Below, piece after piece: positions 21,274 through 29,709 of a stretch of DNA of 64,000 nucleotides (within the stretch, counting starts at the first letter, position 1; every line of letters starts with the position of its first letter). A program made the translations under genes and the position numbers. The notes beneath the pieces were generated by a model that searched no databases, was not told the origin of the DNA, and worked only from the letters and a program-made list of their open reading frames with translations. Source of the stretch: SHWC01 sp050173345 (GTDB lineage: Bacteria > Pseudomonadota > Alphaproteobacteria > UBA828); contig JBFXKW010000014.1 in the NCBI GenBank assembly GCA_050173345.1, positions 9,202 to 73,201 of the forward strand, read 5' to 3'.

Positions 21274-22019
21274 CAGAAGGCGACCTCGCCCTCGTGCTTG
21301 ACGCCCTCGGTGAAGCCGAAGTAGGCCTGCTTCACCTTCTCGCCGTCCTGCAGATCCTTGGCGTCGCCGACGAGCTGGATCTGGCCGCTGCGCAGCACGT
21401 AGAGCCGATCGGCCGCCTTCAAGGCGCGCTCCGAGCTCTGCTCGACGATGAGGAGCGTCAGGCCCATGCGCTCGCGCAGCTCGGCCAGCACCTCGTAGAC
21501 GCGATCGACGATCCTGGGCGCGAGGCCGAGCGAGGGCTCGTCGATGGTCATCAGGCGCGGCCGGGTCAGGAGCGCGCGGCCGATCACCAGCATCTGCTGC
21601 TCGCCGCCCGACAGCTTGCCGGCCGGCTGGCGTCTGCGTTCGGCGAGTACGGGGAACATCTCAAGGACCATCTTATAGTCCTTCTCGATCTCTGCCCTGT
21701 CCTTGCGGATGCGCGTGCCGATGCGCAGGTTCTCCTCGACGTTGAGCGAGGTGAAGACGTGGCGGCCCTCGGGCACCTGCGAGATGCCGAGGCGCGCCAC
21801 GTTCTCAGGGTTAGCGCCGGTGATGTTGCGCTCGCCGAAGGTGATGGTGCCTTCGGTCGGCGACAGGATGCCGGAGACGCTGAGCAGCGTGGTCGACTTG
21901 CCGGCGCCGTTCGGCCCGACGATGCAGACGATCTCGCCCTCGTCCACCGTGACCGAGACGTTGCGGACGGCCGCGAGGCGGCCATAGTGCACCGTGATGT
22001 TGTCTACGTTGAGCAGCAT
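21273..22019 (-). CDS. livF: HAAT-family ABC importer, LivF-like ATP-binding protein
   Basis: Cytoplasmic ATPase (248 aa). Walker A GPNGAGKSTTL, Q-loop ISQVPEGRHVF (the VPEGR motif is specific for LivF), signature LSGGEQQMLVIGRAL, Walker B LMTIDEPSLGLAP and the IVEQ switch histidine replacement typical of LivF are visible. It begins 6 bases after livG and its stop overlaps the livH start. Confidence 0.93.
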   Translation of the reverse strand: MLLNVDNITVHYGRLAAVRNVSVTVDEGEIVCIVGPNGAGKSTTLLSVSGILSPTEGTITFGERNITGANPENVARLGISQVPEGRHVFTSLNVEENLRIGTRIRKDRAEIEKDYKMVLEMFPVLAERRRQPAGKLSGGEQQMLVIGRALLTRPRLMTIDEPSLGLAPRIVDRVYEVLAELRERMGLTLLIVEQSSERALKAADRLYVLRSGQIQLVGDAKDLQDGEKVKQAYFGFTEGVKHEGEVAF

Positions 22020-22025
22020 GGTCTC

Positions 22026-22820
22026 TCAGCCATGCCCGAGATAGGCATGGATCACGGCGGGGTCCTTCTGCACTTCCGCGGGCGAGCCGCGCGACAGGGT
22101 CTTGCCGGAATCGAGCACGTGGATGCGCGCGCAGACGCCCATGACGACCCGCATGTTGTGCTCGATCAGCAGCACGCCGCAGCCGAACCGGGTCGGGATT
22201 TCCTTCACGAGATGCATGATCTCGTCGCATTCGAGGTCGGACATGCCTGCGGCCGGCTCGTCGAGCAGCACGAAGGCGGGCTGCATGGCGAGCGCGCGTG
22301 CGATGCCGACCCGGCGCTCATCTGTATAAGGTAATACGCCTGCGGGCTGGCGCGCCTTGTCCTTCAGGCCGATCCATTCGATCAGCTCCATGGCGTGCCG
22401 ATGCGCGGTGCGGCGCGACAGCCCCATGCTGACCGCGGCGACCTCGACGTTCTCGCTGACCGGAAGGTCGCGGAACAGGCGCCCCGCCTGGAAGGAGCGG
22501 GCGACGCCGTGGCGCCGGATCCAGTGCGGGGTGAGGCCCGAGATGACCCGCTCCCCGAGCTTGACCTGGCCGGAGGTCGGCTCTTGGAAGCCGGTTAGCG
22601 CGTTGACGAACGTGGTCTTGCCGGCGCCGTTCGGGCCGATCAGGCCGAGGATCTCGTGACGATGCAGGGTTTCGTTGACGGTATCCACCGCCGTGAGGCC
22701 GCCGAACCGGACGGTCACGTCGATCGCCTGCAACGTCAGGCCGTTGTCGCGGCCACTAGCGGTCGCGCCCTGAGCGCTCTCCCGTGACACTGTGACTGTC
22801 TCCGATCCCCGAAAGATCAC
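22026..22820 (-). CDS. livG: HAAT-family ABC importer, LivG-like ATP-binding protein
   Basis: Companion ATPase and first gene of the minus-strand importer operon. Visible: Walker A GPNGAGKTTFVNALTGF, LivG-type Q-loop RSFQAGRLFRDL, signature region VLPYTDERRVGIARALA (a Liv-type variant of LSGGQ), Walker B FVLLDEPAAGMSD and switch IEHNM. The long start given here is GTG (264 aa); conserved sequence begins only at about residue 28, so a shorter start is possible. About 200 bp separates it from the divergent binding-protein genes, which probably serve this transporter. Confidence 0.88.
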   Translation of the reverse strand: MIFRGSETVTVSRESAQGATASGRDNGLTLQAIDVTVRFGGLTAVDTVNETLHRHEILGLIGPNGAGKTTFVNALTGFQEPTSGQVKLGERVISGLTPHWIRRHGVARSFQAGRLFRDLPVSENVEVAAVSMGLSRRTAHRHAMELIEWIGLKDKARQPAGVLPYTDERRVGIARALAMQPAFVLLDEPAAGMSDLECDEIMHLVKEIPTRFGCGVLLIEHNMRVVMGVCARIHVLDSGKTLSRGSPAEVQKDPAVIHAYLGHG

Positions 22821-23016
22821 GCGCTATGCATCGAAAGGCCGCGCGCTCCTCCTCAAGGCTCCCGACCCCGCACTCGTTTCCTAGTGAAGCCGGGCCAAGG
22901 AATCAACAGGAAATTCACTGCGACGCTCTGTCGCAATTTTCCCTACTCGCTTGACAGTGCGATTCCGACCCGATTTGGTGGCCTGTCCCCAAGGTTTTTC
23001 CGGAAAGAGGTGCGTG

Positions 23017-24228
23017 ATGAAAAGGTTCCTTCCTGCGGTAGCTATCGGAGCCATGACCGCTGGCGCTTTGTTGCCGAACGCGGCGTCTGCGCTCGACGAG
23101 GATGGCAATATCGTCATCGGGTTCGCGGGTTCGACCTCCGGCTGGATGCAGGCTTACAGCCTGCCGCCCACCAATGCCGGATTGATCATGATCGACGAAC
23201 TGAACGAGAAGGGCGGGCTGCTCGGCAAGAAGGTGGTGACCGTGTTCGCCGACGCGAAGACGGACCGCGTCGAAGGCGCCAAGGCCGGACAGATGGTGGT
23301 CGATCAGGGCGCCGACCTCGTCATGGTCGACTGCGACTACGACATGGGAGCGCCCGCGGCCTTGGCTGCTGAGAACGCGGGGCGCGTCTCGTTCTTCCTG
23401 TGCGCGGAGAGCGTGCTCGCCGGCATCGAGGGCGTCGGCCCACACTCGTTCTCGGGCTCGGTGCTCGCCGCGGTGCAGGGCGCGATCATCGCCGAATGGG
23501 GCATGGAGAAGAAGGGCTGGAAGTCCGCCTATATCCTGCTTGATGATTCGATCGAGTACAACAAGGGCGTATGCTACGGCTTCGACTGGATGTGGCGCAA
23601 GAAGGGCGGTGAGATCCTCGGTCACGACGTCTTCAAGAACGACGACCCCACGATCGCGGCGCAGATCACCCGCATCAAGGGGCTGGAGAAGCAGCCCGAC
23701 GTGATCGAGCTGTGCTCGCATAATCCGGGCGGCGCGAGCGCCATCCGGCAGATCCGCGCAGCCGGCCTCGACACGCCGCTCGGACTCGCGAGCACGAACA
23801 GCGGCAGCTACTGGCTCGATTGCTGCCCGGGCCTCTCGGACGCCTATGTCCCGGAGCAGGGCTCGATCTACGGCGACGATCCGGATCCGAAGGTCGAGGC
23901 CTTCAACAAGAAGTTCGAGGCGAAGTTCGGCAAGCGGCCGGATAGCCAGTACGTCTATCCCGGCTATGTGGCGATCTACGTCTGGTCGCTCGCGGTCGAG
24001 CGCGCCGGCACCACGGAGGCCGGCCCGGTCGTGGCCGAGCTCGAGAAGATGCGGGCCGAGCCCACGCCGTTCGGGCCGCGCACCTTCACGAGCGAGCTGC
24101 ACCACCAGAACCAGGCGGAGATGGTGATCATCGGCATTCAGGACGGCAAGCCGGCCATAGCCGACGAGTGGATGCTGAGCGAGCCGGTCCCGATGCCCGT
24201 GCTGTTCGGCGAGGAGTACAAGTACTGA
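23017..24228 (+). CDS. HAAT-type periplasmic substrate-binding protein, copy 1
   Basis: Secreted ligand-binding component (403 aa) for the divergent Liv-type importer. The ATG is preceded by AGAGG and begins a clean Sec signal peptide (MKRFLPAVAIGAMTAG, cleavage after ASA near residue 25). The two-lobed type I binding fold is recognisable from IVIGFAGSTSGWMQAY near the mature N-terminus, FADAKTDRVEGAK and PEQGSIYGDDPDPKVEAF. The next gene is a close paralogue (roughly 80% identical by eye), including the last residues PVLFGEEYKY. A rho-independent terminator follows. The ligand is unknown; an amide, urea or amino acid is likely from the family. Confidence 0.88.
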   Translation: MKRFLPAVAIGAMTAGALLPNAASALDEDGNIVIGFAGSTSGWMQAYSLPPTNAGLIMIDELNEKGGLLGKKVVTVFADAKTDRVEGAKAGQMVVDQGADLVMVDCDYDMGAPAALAAENAGRVSFFLCAESVLAGIEGVGPHSFSGSVLAAVQGAIIAEWGMEKKGWKSAYILLDDSIEYNKGVCYGFDWMWRKKGGEILGHDVFKNDDPTIAAQITRIKGLEKQPDVIELCSHNPGGASAIRQIRAAGLDTPLGLASTNSGSYWLDCCPGLSDAYVPEQGSIYGDDPDPKVEAFNKKFEAKFGKRPDSQYVYPGYVAIYVWSLAVERAGTTEAGPVVAELEKMRAEPTPFGPRTFTSELHHQNQAEMVIIGIQDGKPAIADEWMLSEPVPMPVLFGEEYKY

Positions 24229-24254
24229 TCGCCTGACACAGGGCTGCCAGACGA

Positions 24255-24280
24255 GGCCCCGCCGGCTTGCCGGCGGGGCC
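24255..24280 (+). terminator. Rho-independent terminator after binding-protein copy 1
   Basis: A perfect 12-base inverted repeat GGCCCCGCCGGC / GCCGGCGGGGCC followed by TTCTGCTT. It lies 26 bases after the stop and has an almost identical twin after the second copy. Confidence 0.88.
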
Positions 24281-24410
24281 TTCTGCTTGGTTGGCCGGCA
24301 TTCGAGCAGGTGTTCACCGGGCCGACCGCTTCGGCAGCCTTACGCCCGAAGCCATATGATTGCCGTATGGTTAATACAGGGGTAACGAAACGCGCGGAAC
24401 GTCTCGCCTC

Positions 24411-24436
24411 TTGACAGCGATATGCGAAGCGATATT
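24411..24436 (+). promoter_or_regulatory. Candidate promoter for binding-protein copy 2
   Basis: A perfect -35 hexamer TTGACA stands 68 bases before the ATG in an AT-richer stretch; GATATT or TATTTC downstream are only partial -10 matches at short spacing (14-16). Together with the terminator upstream, it suggests the second copy has its own promoter. Confidence 0.35.
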
Positions 24437-24478
24437 TCGTGGCGCTTCAATATTTTCCATAGGTGGGAGGGAAAATAA

Positions 24479-25684
24479 ATGAAGTGTCTACTGGCAGCCA
24501 CCGCTGCCGGCGTCGTAGCTCTGAGCTCAGTGGCTGCGTACGCTGTCAACACCGATGACGATCGCATCGTGATCGGTTTCGCCGGCTCGACCTCGGGCTT
24601 TATGCAGGCCTACAGCCAGCCGTCGACGAACGCCGCCATCATCGCGATCGAAGAGATCAACAAGAAGGGCGGGCTGCTCGGCAAGACGATCGAGACGGTG
24701 TTCGCCGATGCCAAGACCGATCGCGTCGAAGGCGCGAAGGCGGGTCAGGCCGTGGTCGACCAGGGCGCCGACATGGTGTTCGTCGATTGCGACTACGACT
24801 TCGGCGCGCCGGCCGCGCTCGCGGCAGAGAACGCGGGATTGATCTCGTTCTTCCTGTGCGCGGAGAGCGTGCTCGCCGGCATCGAAGGTGTCGGGCCGCA
24901 CTCGTTCTCGACGTCGGTGCTCGCCGCCGTGCAGGGCGCCGCCATCGCCGAGTGGGGCTGGAACAAGAAGGGTTGGCGCTCGGCCTACATCCTGCTCGAC
25001 GATTCGATCGAGTACGACAAGGGCATCTGCTACGGCTTCGACTGGATGTGGCGGAAGCTCGGCGGCGAGATCCTGGGCCACGACGTGTTCAAGAACGACG
25101 ACCCGTCGATCGCGGCGCAGGTGACCCGCATCAAGGGCCTCGAGAAGCCGCCCGACCTGATCGAGCTGTGCACCTACAACCCGGGCGGCGCCAGCGCCAC
25201 CCGTCAGATCCGCGCGGCCGGCATCGATACGCCGATCGGGCTCGGTTCGTCGGGCACCGGCAGCTATTGGCATGATTGCTGCCCCGGCCTCTCCGAGGTC
25301 TACATCCCCGAGCAGGGCTCGATCTACGGCGACGACCCGAACCCGAAGGTCGAGGAGTTCAACAAGAAGTACGAGGCGAAGTTCGGCCACCGGCCGGAGA
25401 GCCAGTACGTCTATCCCGGCTATGTCGGCGTCGAGGTCTGGGCGAAGGCGGTCGAGCGCGCCGGCACCGTGGATTCCGACGCGGTGCTTGCCGAGCTCGA
25501 GAAGTTCCGCGCCGAGCCGACCCTGTTCGGCCCGCGCACCTTCACGAGCGAGCTGCACCATCAGAACCAGGCCCGCTACCTGATCATCCAGATCCAGGAC
25601 CAGAAGGGCAGCGTCGCCGACGAGTGGACACTGAGCGAGCCGGTCCCGATGCCCGTGCTGTTCGGCGAGGAATACAAGTACTGA
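24479..25684 (+). CDS. HAAT-type periplasmic substrate-binding protein, copy 2
   Basis: Tandem paralogue of the preceding gene (401 aa). The ATG follows GGGAGGG and starts a Sec signal peptide (MKCLLAATAAGVVALSS, cleavage near AYA). Most of the mature sequence aligns without gaps with copy 1; visible changes cluster near the presumed ligand cleft (SGFMQAYSQPST against SGWMQAYSLPPT; GSSGTGSYWHDCC against STNSGSYWLDCC), which could change specificity. Conserved cysteines include the CC pair near residue 266. Its upstream region and signal peptide differ from copy 1, but the 3' end and terminator are nearly identical. Confidence 0.88.
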   Translation: MKCLLAATAAGVVALSSVAAYAVNTDDDRIVIGFAGSTSGFMQAYSQPSTNAAIIAIEEINKKGGLLGKTIETVFADAKTDRVEGAKAGQAVVDQGADMVFVDCDYDFGAPAALAAENAGLISFFLCAESVLAGIEGVGPHSFSTSVLAAVQGAAIAEWGWNKKGWRSAYILLDDSIEYDKGICYGFDWMWRKLGGEILGHDVFKNDDPSIAAQVTRIKGLEKPPDLIELCTYNPGGASATRQIRAAGIDTPIGLGSSGTGSYWHDCCPGLSEVYIPEQGSIYGDDPNPKVEEFNKKYEAKFGHRPESQYVYPGYVGVEVWAKAVERAGTVDSDAVLAELEKFRAEPTLFGPRTFTSELHHQNQARYLIIQIQDQKGSVADEWTLSEPVPMPVLFGEEYKY

Positions 25685-25710
25685 TCGCCTGACGCAGGGC
25701 TGCCAGACGA

Positions 25711-25740
25711 GGCCCCGCCGGCTCGCCGGCGGGGCCTTTG
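25711..25740 (+). terminator. Rho-independent terminator after binding-protein copy 2
   Basis: Perfect inverted repeat GGCCCCGCCGGC / GCCGGCGGGGCC, then TTTGTTTG. It is the twin of the terminator after copy 1. Confidence 0.9.
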
Positions 25741-25805
25741 TTTGTTGGCACGGCGCCCGATAGCCGTAGAATTCGCCGGACAAGGACCGCCGGGAACAGA
25801 CGCCG

Positions 25806-26849
25806 ATGCGCGATCCGATCCGCATCGCCGGGCAGGAGATCAGGCCGGGCGAGCAGCTCTCCTTCGACGTGCCGATCGTCGATCTCTCGACCCGCACGCC
25901 GATGACCATGCCGGTCCAGGTGATCCACGGCATCGAGGAAGGGCCGCGCCTCTTCATCAGCGCGGCGCTGCACGGCGACGAGATCAACGGCGTCGAGATC
26001 GTGCAGCGCGTCATGGCCGATCCCGCACTGGCCGCGCTGCACGGCACGCTGATCGCCGTGCCCGTCGTCAACGTGTTCGGCTTCGTCGCCCAGCAGCGCT
26101 ATCTGCCCGACCGGCGCGACCTCAACCGCTCGTTCCCGGGTTCGGCGCGCGGCTCGCTGGCCGCCCGGCTCGCGCATCTCTTCCTGAGCGAGATCGTCGG
26201 CAACGCGACGCACGGCATCGACCTGCATACCGGCGCGATCCACCGCACCAACTATCCGCAGGTGCGCGCCAACCTGGATCAGCCCGAGACCGAGAAGCTG
26301 GCGCGCGCCTTCGGTGCGCCGGTGATCATCAACTCCGGCTTCCGCGAGGGCTCGCTGCGCGAGAGCGCGGCCAAGTGGCGCGTGCCGGTGCTGGTCTACG
26401 AGGTGGGCGAGGCGCTCAGGCATGACGAGCCCGGCATCGCGATCGGCGTGCGCGGCGTCTACAACGTGATGGAGGCGCTCGGCATGCTGCCGGCGCGGCG
26501 CGAGGCGGAGCCTGCGCCCGAGCCCCTGATCGCGCGCTCCAGCACCTGGGTGCGCGCGCCGCGCAGCGGCGTGCTGCGCGAACCGGTCACGATCGGCTCG
26601 GTGGTCGAGAAGGGCGCGACGCTCGGCTACATCGCTGATCCCTTCGGCGAGGAGCGTGTCGAGGTCAAGGCGCGCGGCGAGGGCCTGGTCATCGGCCTCA
26701 CCTATCTGCCGCTGGTCTATGAGGGCGACGCGCTCTTCCATCTGGTGCGAACCGTGGGCGAGCAGGTCAACGCCACCGAGCTCGAGGTGCCGGCCGGCGG
26801 CCTCGGCCCGGACGCGGAGGAGGCGGACGAGGCGCTGACTTATGGCTGA
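25806..26849 (+). CDS. Succinylglutamate desuccinylase/aspartoacylase family zinc hydrolase
   Basis: Cytoplasmic zinc-dependent amide hydrolase of the M14-like AstE/AspA family (347 aa). Zinc ligands are visible as ALHGDEINGVE (His56, Glu59) and DLHTG (His141), with the RDLNRSFPG substrate-binding segment at about 104-112 and a glutamate in VLVYEVGEA. The C-terminal part (about 240-330) contains a beta-barrel/lipoyl-like region with VRAPRSGVLREPVTIGSVV. Family members deacylate N-acyl amino acids or related compounds. It follows the duplicated binding proteins in the same direction but behind a terminator, so a shared pathway is possible rather than shown. Confidence 0.87.
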   Translation: MRDPIRIAGQEIRPGEQLSFDVPIVDLSTRTPMTMPVQVIHGIEEGPRLFISAALHGDEINGVEIVQRVMADPALAALHGTLIAVPVVNVFGFVAQQRYLPDRRDLNRSFPGSARGSLAARLAHLFLSEIVGNATHGIDLHTGAIHRTNYPQVRANLDQPETEKLARAFGAPVIINSGFREGSLRESAAKWRVPVLVYEVGEALRHDEPGIAIGVRGVYNVMEALGMLPARREAEPAPEPLIARSSTWVRAPRSGVLREPVTIGSVVEKGATLGYIADPFGEERVEVKARGEGLVIGLTYLPLVYEGDALFHLVRTVGEQVNATELEVPAGGLGPDAEEADEALTYG

Positions 26850-26882
26850 CCGTGCGACACGTCACAACGCGAGGAAGGAGCG

Positions 26883-27746
26883 GTGGCGATGATTCTGGTG
26901 ACAGGGGCGACCGGCAAGGTGGGACGGCACGTCGTCGTGGCGCTCAAGGCGCGCGGCGCCTCGTTCCGCATCACCTCGCGCGACCCGCGCAAGGCAGCGG
27001 AGGCGCTCGGCGGCGGCATCGAAGCTGTCGGGGCGGACTATGCGCGGCCGCAGAGCCTGGCGCCGGCGCTCGCCGGGGTCGAGCGGCTGTTCCTGCTGTG
27101 CGGGCCGAACCAGAACAAGGCCGCGCTCGAGATCGGCATAGTGGACGTGGCCAAGGCGGCCGGCGTCAGGCACATCGTCAAGCTCTCGGTCTATGGCGCG
27201 GACGAGAAGTCGAGCGCGACCGTGATGCGCGATCACCGCCAGGTCGAGCAGCATATCGAGCGGCTCGGCTTCGGCTGGACGCATCTCAGGCCCAACCTCT
27301 TCATGCAGCACTTCCTCAACCACGCCGCCGCGATCAAGGCCGAGGGCGTGATCCATGCGCCGCTCGAGGCCGCCCGCGTGAGCGTGATCGACACGCGCGA
27401 CATCGGCGAGGTCGCGGCGCGGGCGCTGAACGAGCCGGGGCACGAGGGCAAGGCCTATGAGCTGACCGGCCCGGCCGCGCCGAGCTATGACGAGATCGCG
27501 GCGAGCTTCGCGCGCATATTGGGCCGCAAGGTGCGCTACGAGAACATCTCGGCCGAGGAGGAGCACCGGAACATGCGCGCCGCCGGCAGCGCGGAATGGC
27601 ACGCCACCGTGCTCGGCGAGATCTATGCCTTCTTCCGCGCCGGCGAGGGGGCGCGCGTGAGCGATGCCGTCGAGCGCGTAACGGGGCGCAAGGCGCGCTC
27701 GATCGAGGATTTCATCCGCGACCATGCGGACCGCTTCCGCGCTTGA
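26883..27746 (+). CDS. NmrA-like NAD(P)-binding atypical short-chain dehydrogenase/reductase
   Basis: Cytoplasmic Rossmann-fold protein (287 aa) starting MAMILVTGATGKVGRHVV, with the glycine motif GATGKVG typical of NmrA/complex-I-type atypical SDRs. VKLSVYGADEKSSATVMRDH and GFGWTHLRPNLFMQHF correspond to the family core. The usual YxxxK catalytic pair is not obvious, suggesting either a redox-sensing role or reduction like the NAD(P)H:quinone reductase QorB. It begins with GTG after GGAAGGAG; an ATG two codons later is an alternative. Confidence 0.83.
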   Translation: MAMILVTGATGKVGRHVVVALKARGASFRITSRDPRKAAEALGGGIEAVGADYARPQSLAPALAGVERLFLLCGPNQNKAALEIGIVDVAKAAGVRHIVKLSVYGADEKSSATVMRDHRQVEQHIERLGFGWTHLRPNLFMQHFLNHAAAIKAEGVIHAPLEAARVSVIDTRDIGEVAARALNEPGHEGKAYELTGPAAPSYDEIAASFARILGRKVRYENISAEEEHRNMRAAGSAEWHATVLGEIYAFFRAGEGARVSDAVERVTGRKARSIEDFIRDHADRFRA

Positions 27747-27802
27747 GCCGGCCCTCACCCAACTCCGGCTAGGCTCGCTGATCGCTCGCCAAGCCTTCGT
27801 AT

Positions 27803-27898
27803 CCCTCTCACGCATGGTGGGAGAGGGGAACGTGCCGGTACGCTCACCTCAGCTTCAACAGCTTCAACGCGGCTCCCTCTCCCGTGCGCGGGAGAGGG
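27803..27898. repeat. Intergenic palindromic repeats of the CCCTCTCCC type
   Basis: Two hairpin-forming units lie between convergent genes: CCCTCTC...GGGAGAGGG at 27803-27827 and CCCTCTCCCG-TGCG-CGGGAGAGGG at 27875-27898, the latter followed by TTAGGGTGAGGG. This is the familiar dispersed proteobacterial intergenic repeat. It may act as a bidirectional transcription barrier here. Confidence 0.65.
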
Positions 27899-27934
27899 TT
27901 AGGGTGAGGGCGATCTTCGCGGGAGCGGCCTGCG

Positions 27935-28771
27935 TTACGTCCTGGCCTCGGCCTGGCTCGCTTCGAAGCCGAGGCGTTCCTCGCGCTGGCGCCTGAGCAG
28001 CGCGCGCCGGTTGATCAGGCTCGCCACCAGCACCCCGATGGTGACGATGCCGATCATGATCGTCGAGATCGCGTTGATCTCGGGCGTCACGCCGAGCCGG
28101 ACCTGCGAATAGATGCGCATCGGCAGGGTGGTCGCGCCCGGCCCGGTGGTGAAGGAGGCGATCACCAGATCGTCGAGCGAGAGCGTGAAGGCGAGCAGCC
28201 AGCCCGCGATCACCGCGGGCGCGATGATCGGCAGGGTCACGGTGAGGAAGGCCCTGAGCGGCGGGCAGCCGAGGTCGAGCGCGGCCTCCTCGATCGAGCG
28301 GTCCATGGTGGAGAGGCGCGACTGCACGATGACCGCGACATAGGCCATCGAGAAGCTGGCATGGGCGATCACCACGGTGACATAGCCGCGCGCGATGCCG
28401 AGCGAGACGAACATCAGGAGCAGCGCGATGCCGGTGATCACCTCGGGCATCACGAGCGGCGCGAAGATCATGCCGGTGAACAGCGTGCGGCCGCGGAAGC
28501 GGCCGAAGCGCGCGAGCAGCACCGCGGCCATGACGCCGAGGACGGTCGCGACCGTGGAGGAGGCGAGGCCGACCTTCAGCGTCATCCAGGCGGCGCGGAT
28601 GAGCGCGTCGTTCGCCGCCATCTCGCCGTACCACTTGGTCGAGAAGCCGGCCCACACCGTGACCAGCCGCGACTCGTTGAACGAGTAGAGGACCAGCAGC
28701 AGGATCGGCAGATAGAGGAAGGCGAAGCCGAGCGTCAGGATCGTCAGGTTGAGCGGGGTTGCGCGCCTCAT
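27935..28771 (-). CDS. potI: Polyamine ABC importer permease (PotI-like)
   Basis: Inner-membrane permease (278 aa, six helices) of a spermidine/putrescine-type importer. FLYLPILLLVLYSFNESR and FSTKWYGEMAAND are typical of PotC/PotI, and EEAALDLGCPPLRAFLTVTLP is the EAA loop contacting the ATPase. The ATG overlaps the potH stop (ATGA). It is last in potF-G-H-I order. Confidence 0.92.
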   Translation of the reverse strand: MRRATPLNLTILTLGFAFLYLPILLLVLYSFNESRLVTVWAGFSTKWYGEMAANDALIRAAWMTLKVGLASSTVATVLGVMAAVLLARFGRFRGRTLFTGMIFAPLVMPEVITGIALLLMFVSLGIARGYVTVVIAHASFSMAYVAVIVQSRLSTMDRSIEEAALDLGCPPLRAFLTVTLPIIAPAVIAGWLLAFTLSLDDLVIASFTTGPGATTLPMRIYSQVRLGVTPEINAISTIMIGIVTIGVLVASLINRRALLRRQREERLGFEASQAEART

Positions 28772-29709
28772 CGTGCCGCCTCCGTGCGCGCCAGCTGGTG
28801 GCGCTGGAACAGCACGATCGGCACGATCAGGAGCAGCAGCAGCACGATGGCGACCGCCGCCGCGACCGGCCAGTCGCGGTTGCGGAAGAACTCCACCCAC
28901 AGCGTGCGGCCGATCATCAGCGTATCGGGTCCGCCGAGCAGATCGGGGATCACCACCTCGCCGACCACCGGGATGAACAACAGGAAGCAGCCGGCAATGA
29001 TGCCCGGCCTCGCCAGCGGCACGGTGATCAGCCAGAACGCGCGGAATGGCCGGCAGCCGAGATCGGCCGCCGCCTCGAGCAGGCTCTCGTCCATCCGTTC
29101 CAGGTTGGCGTAGAGCGGCAGCACCATGAACGGCAGGTAGGAATAGACGATGCCGATATAGACGGCGATGTCGGTGTTCAGGATGGGCAGCGGCTGGTCG
29201 GTCAGCCCGAGCCATTGCAGCAGGCCGTTGAGCAGGCCCTCGTTCTTGAGGATGCCGATCCAGGCATAGACGCGGATCAGGAACGATGTCCAGAACGGCA
29301 GGATCATCAGCATGAGGAGCGCGGCACGCCAGCGCTCCGGCGCGCGCGCCATGGCGTAGGCGATCGGAAAGCCGATGATCAGGCTGAGCGCGGTCGAGAC
29401 CGCGGCGATCTTGAGGCTGTTGAGATAGGCGCGCAGATAGAGGTCGTCCGCTATGAGCAGGATGTAGTTGCCGAGGTTGAGCTTGATCGAGAAGAAGAAT
29501 GAGCCGAGCTCGTCGAACAGCTCGAAGATCGGCGTATAGGGCGGGATCGCCGAGGCCGGCTCAGAGAAGCTGATCTTGAGGACGATCGCGAAGGGCGCGA
29601 GGAAGAAGAAGAGCAGCCAGGCGTAGGGCAGCACGATCGCGATGGCACGCGGCAGCCGCTCGATGAGGCGGCCGAGCCAGGGACGCCGCCTGCCGGCCTT
29701 GGCGCTCAA
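28768..29709 (-). CDS. potH: Polyamine ABC importer permease (PotH-like), TTG start
   Basis: Partner permease (313 aa). The only start that keeps the N-terminal cytoplasmic segment is TTG (MSAKAGRRRPWLGRLIERL) overlapping the potG stop as TTGA; no ATG or GTG precedes the first membrane helix. Helices begin at about residue 20, with the PotB/H-type LPYAWLLFFFLAPFAIVLKIS sequence, a large periplasmic loop, and the EAA loop LEAAADLGCRPFRAFWLITVP. Translation is probably coupled to potG and potI. Confidence 0.9.
   Translation of the reverse strand: MSAKAGRRRPWLGRLIERLPRAIAIVLPYAWLLFFFLAPFAIVLKISFSEPASAIPPYTPIFELFDELGSFFFSIKLNLGNYILLIADDLYLRAYLNSLKIAAVSTALSLIIGFPIAYAMARAPERWRAALLMLMILPFWTSFLIRVYAWIGILKNEGLLNGLLQWLGLTDQPLPILNTDIAVYIGIVYSYLPFMVLPLYANLERMDESLLEAAADLGCRPFRAFWLITVPLARPGIIAGCFLLFIPVVGEVVIPDLLGGPDTLMIGRTLWVEFFRNRDWPVAAAVAIVLLLLLIVPIVLFQRHQLARTEAAR

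Noticed and set aside
22951..22956. TTG as an upstream start for binding-protein copy 1
   Set aside because: This TTG is part of a TTGACA that looks like a -35 element, the added residues are not signal-peptide-like, and the ATG at 23017 has a ribosome site and a clean signal peptide.
24229..24478. A riboswitch or small RNA between the two binding-protein genes
   Set aside because: Only a terminator and promoter-like elements are visible; no known aptamer consensus was found.
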